A DNA stretch of 64,000 bases from Myxococcales bacterium (GCA_016712525.1 JADJQX010000007.1:930001-994000), one strand, 5' to 3'; shown: positions 16,515 through 25,734, counted from the stretch's first letter. The notes: a model not told the origin generated them from the sequence alone. Numbers and translations: made by a program.

Positions 16515-18254
16515 ATGAGTAGGAGCCACGGAGAGTCGCCGCGCGTCACCGCCCTCATCGGGCAGGAGATCGACGGCCGCTATCGCGTCGACTCCGTGAT
16601 CGCGCGCGGCGGAATGGGCGCCGTGCTGCGTGGCACGCACCTCGTCCTCGGTCAGCCCGTGGCCATCAAGGTGATGCTCGACGCCGAAATGCGCGAGGGG
16701 ACCCTCCGCGAGCGGTTCCTCCGAGAGGCTCGGATCCTGGCCCAGCTCCGAGCTCCCACCATCGCGAGCATCCTCGACGCCGGGCTCTTGCCCGACGGTA
16801 CCGTGTACATCGTGATGGAGCTGCTCGAGGGCGAGGACCTCGAGTCGGTCCTCGTGACGCGCGGGCGGCTCCCGGTCGACGTGACCGCGCGCATCGTGGC
16901 CCAGGTGTGCGAGGGGCTCGCCGAGGCCCACGAGCAAGGGGTCGTTCATCGGGATCTGAAGCCCGCGAACATCTTCCTCTCGGATCGGCCGAACGGTGAA
17001 AAATCCGTTAAAATCATAGACTTCGGCATCTCCAAACGCGAGGGCGAGGTCAGCGAGACGACCGGCGTGAACACGATGGTGGGCTCGCCGTTCTACATGG
17101 CGCCGGAGCAAATCTACGCGTCGCGCAGCGTCGACGGTCGCGCCGACATCTGGTCGCTCGGCGTCATCCTCTACCGCCTCGTCGTGGGCAGCCAGCCGTT
17201 CGAGGCGCCCACGCTCCCGTCGATCTTGGTCAAGATCAAGTCGACGTCTCCGCCGTTCCCTCCCGAGATCGATCCCCGGTTCGTCGACGTCGTGAAGCGC
17301 TGCCTCGAGAAGGACAAGGCGCGCCGTTACCCGAGCGCGCTCGAGCTTCGCGACGACCTGCTGCGCCTCTCCGGGGACGGGGCACGCTCCGTCGTCGGCC
17401 TCTCGGATGGTAACCCTCGGAGCTCGCGGGCCCGCATCTCGTCGGTCGATCTCGACGAACGGCGCGGCTCGCGGAGCCACGTCGACGACGGCGCCACGAC
17501 GCGCTCCTTGTCGGGCGCGATGTCCTCGTCTCTCTCGCTCACGCGCGCGCGTGATGCGCACGGCGAGAGCCTCGCTCTGAGCCTCGGCGACGCGGATCTG
17601 GTCATCGAGGAGTCCCCCCACGGGAAGACCCAGCCCGACGCCGAGACCCCCTACGCGACCTCGGAGATCGAGGTGCTCGGCGAGGCCGTCGCTCCCGCTC
17701 CGGAGACACCGCGGGGAGCGCCCCCGGCCCCGCGCGCGCGTGTCGTGGCGGACGACATGAAGGCGACCGTGCCCCGCCTTTTCCCGACACCCGAGGTCGT
17801 GCGAGCGCAGCAGGCGTCGCTCTCGTCCGAGGGGCGACCGTCCCCGTTCCCGAAGGCCCTCGACGCTCCCCGCGCCCCCGCGGAGCCGATGCGGGGGTGG
17901 TCTCCGTCCACGTGGTCTCCGGCGGCGCCGGTGTCGTCCGAGGCGCCCGGAGAGCCCACGGATCCGGCGGTCGCGCGGCCCGTCGAGGCCCCACCTTTCG
18001 GCACGTGGGTCGTCGGCACGGCCATCACGGTCTCGCTCCTCCTCGGCGGGGTCTTGCTCGCGGCGCAATGCGGGAGCACGAGCCCGCCGCCGCCGCCGCC
18101 TCCCGCGGCGACCGCACGAGCTGGTCCAACGCCGTCGACCAGTGACCCGTCGACGTTGCCTCCGCACTCGCCCCCCGTGCTGGTCGTGTTGAGCCCGCCG
18201 CCGCCCCCGCCCGTCGAGCCCTCCGACGCGTCCGACGCCGGGCGACCCCACTGA
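16515..18254 (+). CDS. Membrane-bound Ser/Thr protein kinase
   Basis: A 579-residue Hanks-type kinase. The catalytic domain spans about 20-285: glycine loop ARGGMGAV, Lys 52, HRDLKPAN (Asp 147), DFG at 169-171, and GSPFYMAPEQ. All catalytic residues are present. A long Ser/Pro/Ala-rich linker leads to one transmembrane helix (about 498-518) and a Pro-rich extracytoplasmic tail of about 60 residues with polyproline runs and no recognised sensor domain. A strong GGAGGT lies 8 nt before the ATG. It could phosphorylate FHA proteins such as the sigma54 activator, but that is inference. The next gene starts 62 nt downstream. Confidence 0.92.
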   Translation: MSRSHGESPRVTALIGQEIDGRYRVDSVIARGGMGAVLRGTHLVLGQPVAIKVMLDAEMREGTLRERFLREARILAQLRAPTIASILDAGLLPDGTVYIVMELLEGEDLESVLVTRGRLPVDVTARIVAQVCEGLAEAHEQGVVHRDLKPANIFLSDRPNGEKSVKIIDFGISKREGEVSETTGVNTMVGSPFYMAPEQIYASRSVDGRADIWSLGVILYRLVVGSQPFEAPTLPSILVKIKSTSPPFPPEIDPRFVDVVKRCLEKDKARRYPSALELRDDLLRLSGDGARSVVGLSDGNPRSSRARISSVDLDERRGSRSHVDDGATTRSLSGAMSSSLSLTRARDAHGESLALSLGDADLVIEESPHGKTQPDAETPYATSEIEVLGEAVAPAPETPRGAPPAPRARVVADDMKATVPRLFPTPEVVRAQQASLSSEGRPSPFPKALDAPRAPAEPMRGWSPSTWSPAAPVSSEAPGEPTDPAVARPVEAPPFGTWVVGTAITVSLLLGGVLLAAQCGSTSPPPPPPPAATARAGPTPSTSDPSTLPPHSPPVLVVLSPPPPPPVEPSDASDAGRPH

Positions 18255-18315
18255 ACGACACCCTCGTACATCTCCGGTGCACGACGGCGCGCCGTCCTTC
18301 GAGTATATAGGGCCC

Positions 18316-18774
18316 ATGCCGAGCCCTACGGTCCTCTACCTCGTCGCCGCTCTCTCGATCGTGGGCCTCTTCACGTGGGTCGGTCTCGTGTGGAAGAACG
18401 TGCAAGCGAGCTGGGACGCGAGCCCCGAGGAGCGCGCAAAACACGCGGCAAAGCCCGCCGAGGTCGGCACGAAGAAGAAGCCCGCCAAGGCCAAGGCCGA
18501 CGAAGCCAAGGCCGACGAAGCCAAGGCCGACGAAGCCAAGGCCGACGAAGCCAAGGCCGACGAAGCCAAAGCCGACGAAGCCAAGGCCGACGAAGCCAAA
18601 GCCGACGAAGCCAAGGCCGACGAAGCCAAAGCCGACGAAGCCAAGGCCGACGAAGCCAAAGCCGACGAGGCCAAGGCCGACGAAGCCAAGGCCGACGAGG
18701 CCAAAGCCGACGAGGCCAAGGCCGACGAAGCCAAGGCCGACGAGGCCAAGGCCGACGAGTCCGAGGAGGCATGA
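18316..18774 (+). CDS. Membrane-anchored protein with a (KADEA)n charged helix
   Basis: A 152-residue protein. One transmembrane helix (about 4-26, TVLYLVAALSIVGLFTWVGLVW) is followed by KNVQ, so the rest is probably cytosolic. After a Lys/Ala/Pro linker comes KADEA repeated 17 times plus a final ADESEEA. The alternating Lys/Asp/Glu pattern would form a long single alpha-helix or coiled rod, or a highly charged spacer. The ATG at 18316 lies 6 nt after TATATA, with no Shine-Dalgarno. Upstream in-frame codons to 18277 give an unlikely leader. Function unknown; perhaps a spacer or charge brush on the membrane. It ends 1 nt before the GTG of the acetyltransferase. Confidence 0.7.
   Translation: MPSPTVLYLVAALSIVGLFTWVGLVWKNVQASWDASPEERAKHAAKPAEVGTKKKPAKAKADEAKADEAKADEAKADEAKADEAKADEAKADEAKADEAKADEAKADEAKADEAKADEAKADEAKADEAKADEAKADEAKADEAKADESEEA
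18496..18765 (+). repeat. 15-bp coding tandem repeat, 17 full copies plus one altered
   Basis: The unit GCCGACGAAGCCAAG encodes ADEAK. There are 17 full units (18496-18750) plus a last ADES unit. AAG/AAA and GAA/GAG variants alternate, and in 18541-18660 they form a 30-bp higher-order unit, showing recent duplication of pairs. Copy number is likely to vary between strains. Confidence 0.95.
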
Positions 18775-18775
18775 C

Positions 18776-19261
18776 GTGACGTTCCGTCCGCTTGCTCCGA
18801 GTGACGCGGCGCTCCTTCGAGAGGCGACGTTCGGTAACGTCAACTGGACGGGCGAGGCGCGTGTCTCGCGGGCCGCGTTCGAGGCGTCCCCCGAGCTCCT
18901 CCGATATGCCGCCTTCGACCCCACGCGGGGCGACTTCGGCTTCGTCGCCGAGGGCGACGTGGGCGTCGTGTGGGTCCTCTTCCTCGACGAGCGTGCGCCT
19001 GGATACGGCTTCGTGGAGGACGGCGTGCCCGAGCTCGGTATCCACGTCGAGCGAGCCCATAGATCGCGAGGGCTCGGCGCAGCGCTGCTCCATCGTGTGA
19101 TCGAGGAAGGTCGCCGGCGCGGTCTCGAGCGACTCTCGCTCAGCGTCGAAGCGGACAATCCGGCCGTGAGGCTCTACCGCAAGGCGGGCTTCGCCCCTTT
19201 CGATACCACGCGCGGGATCCACGTCCTTTCGCTCGCGCCGGACGGAGTAGGTAAAGTATAG
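18776..19261 (+). CDS. GNAT-family N-acetyltransferase
   Basis: A 161-residue acetyltransferase. It has ELGIHVERAHRSRGLGAALLHRVIEEGRRRGLERLSLSVEADNPAVRLYRKAGF, shown here as consecutive family motifs: the R-x-x-G-x-G acetyl-CoA loop near residue 100, then the helix and the N-x-x-A-x-x-L-Y-x-x-x-G-F segment. The start GTG 18776 lies 1 nt after the stop of the repeat protein, so co-translation is likely. The substrate is not predictable; the N-terminal half differs from RimI-type enzymes. Confidence 0.85.
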   Translation: MTFRPLAPSDAALLREATFGNVNWTGEARVSRAAFEASPELLRYAAFDPTRGDFGFVAEGDVGVVWVLFLDERAPGYGFVEDGVPELGIHVERAHRSRGLGAALLHRVIEEGRRRGLERLSLSVEADNPAVRLYRKAGFAPFDTTRGIHVLSLAPDGVGKV

Positions 19262-19287
19262 AAATGGCTAGGCTTTCTGGCGTGCCG

Positions 19288-20007
19288 CTACGGTAGCCCG
19301 TCGGCCGTGACCTTGGCCGCCTTGAGCACGCCGCGGAAGAGATAGTCGTCGTAGGCGCCCGGGAGGGACGACCAGACGACCCAGGGATCACGGAAGTCTC
19401 CCCACGCGTCGACCGGGCGGAGCAGCTCCTCGGCGCCGAGGAGCGGCAGCTCGATCACGTACTCACGCGGCGGGATGGCCGCGTTCTCTTCGAAGATCTC
19501 CGACTCGAGCTCGATGCGCTCGTAGGACTCGACGAGGCCCTTGTGGCGCTCGGGGTCGAGCTCGCGGATCTGGAGCAGCGACCACCCGGCGTCGACCAGC
19601 ACGGGGTACATGTCGTCCTCCGCGGACTCGTCGAAGAGGGGGGCTCCGGTCGGCTCGATGCCGATGCTGCCCAAGAGCGCCGCGAGCTTCCCCGGCGCCT
19701 TCGTTCGCCCTGCGAGCGCGTCCTCGTCCCAGAACGCGGCGAGCGCCGCGCAGAGCTCCTTGTCGGTGACTTCCCGCACGAGCCGCGGATCCTTCGAGTC
19801 GCGCTCGATCGTCGGATCGCCCAGCACCGCGCGGGCCCACGCACACGCCTCGACGAGCGGCTCGACCGGATCGCAGGCCGCGAGCACGAACGCGTGGACG
19901 AGGTGGTGCCTCTCCTTCACGTAGCGGTTTCCGCCGAGCGCCCGCACGACACGGACGGCAGCTTCGGGGGACAGGGGAGGGAGGTCCAGAGCGACGAGTC
20001 GGGTCAT
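19288..20007 (-). CDS. Unrecognised acidic cytosolic protein
   Basis: A 239-residue protein, acidic and largely alpha-helical by composition, with no signal peptide, transmembrane helix or cofactor motif that I recognise. Notable segments are ALGGNRYVKERHHLVHAF near the start (possibly helical), and DDYLFRGVLKAAKV near the C-terminus. A GTGAGG sits before the start. It lies just downstream (7 nt) of the MscS-cNMP gene on the same strand, so they may be co-transcribed. Homology not recognised; function unknown. Confidence 0.6.
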   Translation of the reverse strand: MTRLVALDLPPLSPEAAVRVVRALGGNRYVKERHHLVHAFVLAACDPVEPLVEACAWARAVLGDPTIERDSKDPRLVREVTDKELCAALAAFWDEDALAGRTKAPGKLAALLGSIGIEPTGAPLFDESAEDDMYPVLVDAGWSLLQIRELDPERHKGLVESYERIELESEIFEENAAIPPREYVIELPLLGAEELLRPVDAWGDFRDPWVVWSSLPGAYDDYLFRGVLKAAKVTADGLP

Positions 20008-20014
20008 CGATGCC

Positions 20015-21526
20015 TCACGTCTTTAGCCCGAAGAAGCGCCCGATGGCCTCGAAGATCCGCTCCTCTTCCTCTCCGCGTGACTTCGTGCGCTCGCCAGCCG
20101 CCGAGAGTAGTGACATCCGCCGCTCCGCGAGCAACGACGACAGCTCTTTCGCGATCTCGGGGCGGTTCAGGAGGACCTTCTCGAAGCCCTCTTTGCGGAG
20201 ACGGAAACACTCGACGTCGGTCTTGGCGACCACGTCGGCGATCCTCGGTTCGCCAGTCATGAGCCCCATTTCACCAAAGAAATCAGGTGCTTGGATGGTC
20301 CCGAGCTTCGTGGTCTCGCCGTCCTCGTGGGTGCGTCGGACCTCGGCCTCGCCCGACGTCATCACGTAGAGCCAGTGCGCCATCGCGCCCTGCCGGGTCA
20401 TCTTCTCGCCCGCGGTGAAGGGCACGTAGTCGAGCTGGGCCTCGAGCACCGCGCGCTCTTCGGGCTCGAGGGCGCGAAAAATGGTCACCGTCGACAGCGC
20501 GTCCCTGCGGCGGAGCTTGTGGCGCTCCTCGCGTCGTGCGTCGGCCTCGTCTCCCTCGAGCCGAATGTGGGTCTCGACGGGCATGGCGAGCGGAATGCCC
20601 GCGCGCCGAAGCGACGCGTGGACACGCGACAAGACGGCCGAGCTCGTGCGCGAGTCGGGGCCGAGGTCCAAGATGAAGTAGCGCACTTCGTAGACGGCGA
20701 AGCTCTGGCGCATGTCCCGGCCGAGATCGACGCACCAGACCGACGGCGGAGGGTCGTCGGCGACGTTTGGGAGAGGGGAGGCGAGGAGCGCGTCTGTGAC
20801 GACCGACACGACGCGGGTCGGCGCGGTGCGAAAGTCGACGTTGAAGAGGTGCTTCATGCGCCGAGGGACGGATTTTCCGCCCCGCCGGCCGAGCACTGTG
20901 AACGTGCTGGTCATGAGCTGCGAGTTCGGCAACACGATGGTGTCGAAGTCGCGCGTCTCGAGGATGGTGCAGCGCCAGCGGATCTCGCGCACGACACCTT
21001 GGCGCCCGTTCTCGAGCTGGACCCAATCGCCGACCTTGAACGAGCCGTCGAGCTGCAGCGTCACGCCGCCGAGCACGTTCCCGAGCGTCGATTGGAGGGA
21101 GAGCGCGAGCACGGCCGAGAACACGGCGCCCGTCGTCAGGACCGACGAGAGGGAGAACCCCGAAGCCGCGAGCACCGCGCCCGTGCCGAGCGCGTACGCG
21201 AGGCCGAGCACGAGGTCGCTCACGATCTTCGCCGGGTGGAGCCCGAGCCGCGGGAGCCCGAGATCGAAGACCACCGCCGCGACCACGTTGATGGCCGTGA
21301 ACGTCGCGAAGGCGTGCGCGACGACCCGCGCCGTACGCGCCCACCCGAGCCCCGTACGGTCGAGCACGAAGCTCACGCCGAGGGTCAACGCATAGAGCGC
21401 ATAGAGAATGACGAGCCGCCGGACCACCCAACGGTGGTCCTTGGCGAACGCGTTGACGAGCGACGCGACAACGACGATGCCGACGAGCAGCACCCCCGCG
21501 GCGGCGAGCTCCGTGCCGAAGCCCAA
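20015..21526 (-). CDS. MscS-type channel with cyclic-nucleotide-binding domain (bCNG)
   Basis: A 503-residue protein. Five hydrophobic segments (about 5-26, 33-55, 67-89, 101-124, 129-154) are followed by the MscS beta-domain (VGDWVQLENGRQGVVREIRWRCTILET, given as a pattern within 150-250) and a C-terminal cNMP domain (about 345-460). The cNMP domain has the phosphate-binding cassette FFGEMGLMTGEPRIADV, with the conserved Gly-Glu and Arg. This matches bacterial cyclic nucleotide-gated (bCNG) relatives of MscS. Expected role: inner-membrane channel opened by cAMP or cGMP, possibly also by tension. It follows sucA by 16 nt, probably the same transcript. Ion selectivity cannot be told. Confidence 0.88.
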   Translation of the reverse strand: MGFGTELAAAGVLLVGIVVVASLVNAFAKDHRWVVRRLVILYALYALTLGVSFVLDRTGLGWARTARVVAHAFATFTAINVVAAVVFDLGLPRLGLHPAKIVSDLVLGLAYALGTGAVLAASGFSLSSVLTTGAVFSAVLALSLQSTLGNVLGGVTLQLDGSFKVGDWVQLENGRQGVVREIRWRCTILETRDFDTIVLPNSQLMTSTFTVLGRRGGKSVPRRMKHLFNVDFRTAPTRVVSVVTDALLASPLPNVADDPPPSVWCVDLGRDMRQSFAVYEVRYFILDLGPDSRTSSAVLSRVHASLRRAGIPLAMPVETHIRLEGDEADARREERHKLRRRDALSTVTIFRALEPEERAVLEAQLDYVPFTAGEKMTRQGAMAHWLYVMTSGEAEVRRTHEDGETTKLGTIQAPDFFGEMGLMTGEPRIADVVAKTDVECFRLRKEGFEKVLLNRPEIAKELSSLLAERRMSLLSAAGERTKSRGEEEERIFEAIGRFFGLKT

Positions 21527-21542
21527 GCCCCCCCTCAGCCCT

Positions 21543-24290
21543 TCAACCGAAGGCCTCGTCGAGCAAGCGCTGCTGCTCGAGATCGTGGCTCGCCTTGCTC
21601 CCGGTGGCCGGGCTCGCCGCGGCGGGGCGGGACACGATCTGGTACGGGCGCTTCAGGTTCGGGAAGAAACATGCCGAGAGGAAGTAACAAGCTCCCGCGT
21701 TGCGAGGCTCCTCTTGCACCCACACCACGGGGACGTCGGTCGGGTAGGGGGCGAGCGCTGTTTCTAGAGCATTTCCGAGAGGATAGAGCTGCTCGAGCCT
21801 CAGGATGGCGACGTCGGCGCGGCCCTTCTTCTCGCGCGCGTCGACGAGGTCGTAATAGACCTTCCCCGAGCACACGAGGACACGCTTCGTCGCCTTCGGC
21901 TCCACGACCGGGTCGCCGATCACCTTCTGGAAGGCGCCGTTCGCGAGATCGTCCACCGTCGAGACGGCCTTCGGGTGGCGGAGGAGGCTCTTTGGCGTGA
22001 AGACGACGAGGGGCTTTCTCCACTTGCGCTTCACCTGCCGGCGCAGCGCATGGAAGATCTGCGCGGGCGTCGTGAGGTTCATGATCTGAATGTTGTCTTG
22101 CGCGGCGAGCTGCAAAAAGCGCTCGATGCGCGCGCTCGAGTGCTCGGGGCCCTGGCCCTCGTAGCCGTGCGGGAGCAGGAGCACGAGGCCCGACATGCGG
22201 TTCCACTTGTCCTCGCCCGAGACGATGAACTGGTCGATGATGACCTGCGCGCCGTTCGCGAAGTCGCCGAACTGGGCCTCCCAGAGGACGAGGCCTTCCG
22301 GGCAGTCGAGCGAGTAGCCGTACTCGAACCCGAGCACGCCGGCCTCGGAGAGCGGGCTGTCGAACACGTCGAACGACGCGCCGAGATGCTGGAGCGGCGT
22401 GTGTCGGACGCCCGTGCTCATGTCGTAGAGCGTGGCGTGCCGGTGCGTGAAGGTGCCGCGCCGCGCGTCTTGCCCCGAGAGGCGGATGCGGTGCCCCTCG
22501 GTCACGAGGGTCGCGAACGCGAGGTGCTCGGCCGTGCCCCAGTCGAAGGTCGCGCCGGAGCCCACCTTCTTCGCGCGCCCCTCGATGAGGGCGTGCACCT
22601 TGGCGTTCGGGGTGAAGCCTGGCGGGAGGGCCGTGAGCTTGTGCGAGAGCTCGACGAGGCGCTCCTTGGACACCGCGGTGGGGACCTCGGGCGTCTCGGC
22701 GTCGGGGCCACCTTTGTAGCCGGCCCAGAGGCCACCACCCGCGGCCGGGAGCTTGTTGTAGTCGCCCTTCGTGGCATCCTCGAGCGCGCGGTCGAGCACG
22801 AGCTTGCGGTCGTCGCGGATGGCGTTCGCGCGGGCCTCGTCGATGTGCCCGGACTGGAGGAGGCGCCTTACGTAAACATCCCGGATCGTTGGCTTTTTGT
22901 CGATCGCAGCGTACATCGTCGGCTGCGTGAAGCGCGGCTCGTCGGTCTCGTTGTGGCCGTAGCGGCGGTAGCAGTACATGTCGATGACGACGTCCTGCGC
23001 GAACTTCTGCCGGTACTCGATCGCGAGGCGCGCGACGTGGATGACGGCCTCCGGATCCTCGCCGTTCACGTGGAACACCGGGACACGCATCATGCGCGCG
23101 ATGTCGGTGCAATAGCGGGTCGACCGCGAGTCCTCCGGGATCGTCGTGAAGCCGATCTGGTTGTTGACGACGAGGTGCACGGTGCCGCCCGTGGCGTAGC
23201 CCTCGAGGCCCGCCATGTTGAGCGTCTCCGGGACGACTCCCTGGCCGATGAAGGCCGCGTCGCCGTGGATGAGGAGCGGCATGACGCTCTTGCGCTTGCG
23301 CCGGTCCTGCTTCGCGCGCACACGCCCCTCGACCACCGGGTTCACGAACTCGAGGTGGCTCGGGTTGAAGGCGAGCGTGAGGTGGATGCTCTTTCCGGCC
23401 CCGGTGACGCGATCGGTGGAGTGCCCGAGGTGGTACTTCACGTCGCCGCCGCCCACGAAGCGCTCCGGGTTCTTGTCACGGAACGCGGCGAAGAGCTCTT
23501 GGGCGGGCTTGTCCATGATGTTGACGAGCACGTTCAGGCGCCCGCGGTGGGCCATGCCGAACACGATCTCGTCGACGTCGTGTTTGCCCGCCTCTTCGAC
23601 CAGGAGATCGAGCATCGCGATCATGCTCTCGGCGCCTTCGAGCGAGAAGCGCTTCGCGCCGAGGAAGTTCTTGTGGATGAACTGCTCGAGGTTCTCGGCG
23701 TCCGTCAGCTTCGTGAGGATGCGGAGCACCTCGTCGTGCGCGAGCGTCGGGCGGTTGCGGCTCGCCTCCATCTTGTTCTGGAGCCACTCGCGCGCTTCGA
23801 CGTTCTCGATGTGACGAAACTCGACGCCGATGGAGCTCCCGTACGTCTCGCGCAGGTGGGCGATGATCGCCCGCAGCGGGGCGTGGGGCGGCATGCCTGC
23901 GATGCCCACGGTGGGGAACGTCTCGTCGAGCTGCGCGGCCGACAAGTCGAACCTGTGCAGATCGAACTCGTCGCTCGGCTCGGGGGGCGCGCCGAGCGGA
24001 TCGAGGTGCGCGTGCATGTGCCCGCTCGTGCGGTACGCGTTCACGAGTTGGAAGACCCGGCCTTGAAGCGCGGCGGCGTCGAGGAGATCTTGGCGCGGCA
24101 TGGCCGCGGGCGCGGACGAGGGGCGTTCGACCACCACGGTCCCGTTGCCCGAGCCGTTCGCGCGGGCATAGGGGCGATCGAGCTCGGCGAAGAACGTTCG
24201 CCACTTCTCGTCGACCGACTGCGGGCTCTGAAGATAGCGGGCGTGAAGCTCTTCTACGACGCCGGCGTTGATACCGAACTCCTCGAACAT
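21543..24290 (-). CDS. sucA: 2-oxoglutarate dehydrogenase E1 component
   Basis: A 915-residue thiamine-diphosphate enzyme of the citric acid cycle: it decarboxylates 2-oxoglutarate and passes the succinyl group to E2. Signatures: N-terminal E2-binding segment ELHARYLQSP, GMAHRGRLNVLVN, the thiamine/Mg loop HGDAAFIGQGVVPETLNMA, NNQIGFTT, HVNGEDPEAV, CYRRYGHNETDEP and WEAQFGDFANGAQ. Length is close to the Escherichia coli enzyme (933). The ATG at 24290 fits the family start; in-frame codons up to 24500 are unlikely. sucB and lpd are not next to it; instead bCNG follows. Confidence 0.95.
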   Translation of the reverse strand: MFEEFGINAGVVEELHARYLQSPQSVDEKWRTFFAELDRPYARANGSGNGTVVVERPSSAPAAMPRQDLLDAAALQGRVFQLVNAYRTSGHMHAHLDPLGAPPEPSDEFDLHRFDLSAAQLDETFPTVGIAGMPPHAPLRAIIAHLRETYGSSIGVEFRHIENVEAREWLQNKMEASRNRPTLAHDEVLRILTKLTDAENLEQFIHKNFLGAKRFSLEGAESMIAMLDLLVEEAGKHDVDEIVFGMAHRGRLNVLVNIMDKPAQELFAAFRDKNPERFVGGGDVKYHLGHSTDRVTGAGKSIHLTLAFNPSHLEFVNPVVEGRVRAKQDRRKRKSVMPLLIHGDAAFIGQGVVPETLNMAGLEGYATGGTVHLVVNNQIGFTTIPEDSRSTRYCTDIARMMRVPVFHVNGEDPEAVIHVARLAIEYRQKFAQDVVIDMYCYRRYGHNETDEPRFTQPTMYAAIDKKPTIRDVYVRRLLQSGHIDEARANAIRDDRKLVLDRALEDATKGDYNKLPAAGGGLWAGYKGGPDAETPEVPTAVSKERLVELSHKLTALPPGFTPNAKVHALIEGRAKKVGSGATFDWGTAEHLAFATLVTEGHRIRLSGQDARRGTFTHRHATLYDMSTGVRHTPLQHLGASFDVFDSPLSEAGVLGFEYGYSLDCPEGLVLWEAQFGDFANGAQVIIDQFIVSGEDKWNRMSGLVLLLPHGYEGQGPEHSSARIERFLQLAAQDNIQIMNLTTPAQIFHALRRQVKRKWRKPLVVFTPKSLLRHPKAVSTVDDLANGAFQKVIGDPVVEPKATKRVLVCSGKVYYDLVDAREKKGRADVAILRLEQLYPLGNALETALAPYPTDVPVVWVQEEPRNAGACYFLSACFFPNLKRPYQIVSRPAAASPATGSKASHDLEQQRLLDEAFG

Positions 24291-24360
24291 CTCGTCGACC
24301 CTTGGGTGATGGCGCTGCCGCGGCAAAAGCGTCGCCGCAGGCAACAGCGCGGGCCGACCA

Positions 24361-24381
24361 CGATAGACAAAAACCCTATCG
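24361..24381. promoter_or_regulatory. Inverted repeat upstream of sucA
   Basis: CGATAG, a 9-nt spacer, then CTATCG, a perfect 6-9-6 palindrome 71 nt before the sucA start. A second perfect inverted repeat, TTCGAG-N8-CTCGAA, lies at 24463-24482, nearer the upstream gene. In the 253-bp gap (24291-24543) these are the only structures I see. They could be operators; no known regulator consensus is matched. Confidence 0.35.
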
Positions 24382-24543
24382 ATTTCGAGCGGTCCTTTTG
24401 CAGTGCGACACGACGGCGCGCCGAGCTGCGAGGCGCTCACGAAAGGCGAAAAGACACGTACATTCGAGTGGTTACGCTCGAAGGTGAGAGGGTCTCGCAC
24501 TTCTTGCGCGAATTCGAGCAGCGTCTCGGGCTCGCCGAACGGC

Positions 24544-25734
24544 TCAGGTGCTCGACTTGCGGTGCGTCGGGTCGAGCCAGGCGCGGATGTCCGCCGAGGG
24601 ATCGAGTGCGACCACCATGACGTCCACCGAGATGGCGCTCACACGTGTGCCTTGGGGCGCGACATGAACGCCGTTGGCGTCCTTCCAGAGCACGCAGCGC
24701 ACCGCCTGGGTGGTGGCGATGGGCTTCCGCTCCTCGGGGCGCGACGACGACGGCGCCGGCCGCTCGCTCGGAGGGGCGTGCTCGATCGAGACCGGGGCTC
24801 TCGGAGGCCCGAGGTCGGCGAGGTCCTTGCCGCTGAGCGTCTTGGTCGGTTGGGCGTCCCAGTCGGACGCCGATCCGAGCGCCTTCAACGGGCGGCGGCC
24901 ACGGAGGACCTCGATCGCGTTCAGCTCCGTGAGCGCGGGCATTTGGGCCGTGGCGTCCATGGGCATGCGCGGCGGCGGCTGGCTCGACGGGGGCGGGGGC
25001 GACCACTCCTCCTCGCGCTCGCCTTCGGCTCCTGGACCGATTCCCGCGAGCGTGCCCGTGTCCTCGTCGTGAGAGGCGCCGGCGGTCGGCTCGGCGTCCG
25101 GTTGCGTGGCGAGGCGCACCCTTCCTTGCGACCGGCGGGCGTCGTCGTGGGCGTCGCCTTCGCCGGGGCTCGCCTCGGAGCTCGGCATGAGCACCTCTTC
25201 CGCCGGAGCGAGGGCCTGTACCGGCGCGGGTACGGACGGCGCACGCGAAGGAACGCTCGCCGGGCGCGCGGAGGGGGGTGGCTCGGAGCGTGGCGCGAGC
25301 GGAGGGGAGACGCGCGGAATCAGCCCCGAGCTCGAGGTCACCCCGCGGGAGGGCGTCACCGCCGGGAGAGGGGGCCGCGCCGAGCCCGGTGGTCGCGCGG
25401 AGGCAGGGGATGGAGGGTTCGAGGGCGCCGCGGCGGCGGCCTGCGGGGTAGCCTCGAGCAGCGCGGCCGCCGAGGCCGAGGGGTGAGACGCGGACGATGT
25501 CGTGCGCCTTCCCACACGTGTCGAGAGGTTCGCGGCCGCTTTGGCCAACGTGAGCGCCCGCTCGTCGGCCTCCGCCTCGGAGGCGGCCTCGGCGCCTCGC
25601 CGAAGCCATTTCACCGCTTCGGCCACGTCACCTCGTGACCACATCGCTTCGGCCGTCGAGAGCGCCCAAGACACATCCTCCGGATCGGTCGCGATCGGAG
25701 GAGGAATCGGCTCGTCGGTGTCGTTTTCGGCCAC
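24544..25734 (-). CDS. Ser/Pro-rich cytosolic protein with helical N-terminus, unknown
   Basis: A 396-residue protein starting at GTG 25734 (AAGGGCG 5-8 nt upstream). Residues about 15-70 form a TPR-like helical pair (WALSTAEAMWSRGDVAEAVKWL then AEADERALTLAKAA). Most of the middle (about 75-310) is Pro/Ser/Ala-rich and disordered. The last 60 residues are again ordered and hydrophobic (RCVLWKDANGVHVAPQG, VSAISVDVMVVALD, IRAWLD). No signal peptide. I do not know the family; the layout suggests an adaptor with a flexible linker. It is followed by a 253-bp gap, then sucA. Confidence 0.6.
   Translation of the reverse strand: MAENDTDEPIPPPIATDPEDVSWALSTAEAMWSRGDVAEAVKWLRRGAEAASEAEADERALTLAKAAANLSTRVGRRTTSSASHPSASAAALLEATPQAAAAAPSNPPSPASARPPGSARPPLPAVTPSRGVTSSSGLIPRVSPPLAPRSEPPPSARPASVPSRAPSVPAPVQALAPAEEVLMPSSEASPGEGDAHDDARRSQGRVRLATQPDAEPTAGASHDEDTGTLAGIGPGAEGEREEEWSPPPPSSQPPPRMPMDATAQMPALTELNAIEVLRGRRPLKALGSASDWDAQPTKTLSGKDLADLGPPRAPVSIEHAPPSERPAPSSSRPEERKPIATTQAVRCVLWKDANGVHVAPQGTRVSAISVDVMVVALDPSADIRAWLDPTHRKSST

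Noticed and set aside
18336..18749. ASSAL-repeat frame on the minus strand
   Set aside because: It is only the antisense reading of the KADEA repeat; no start signals and no likely function.
18496..18765. CRISPR-like short tandem repeat
   Set aside because: Units are contiguous with no spacers, 15 bp long, and in frame within a coding sequence.
21975..24620. An 881-codon plus-strand open frame across sucA
   Set aside because: Val/Arg/Glu-rich shadow of sucA with no motif; sucA is unmistakable.
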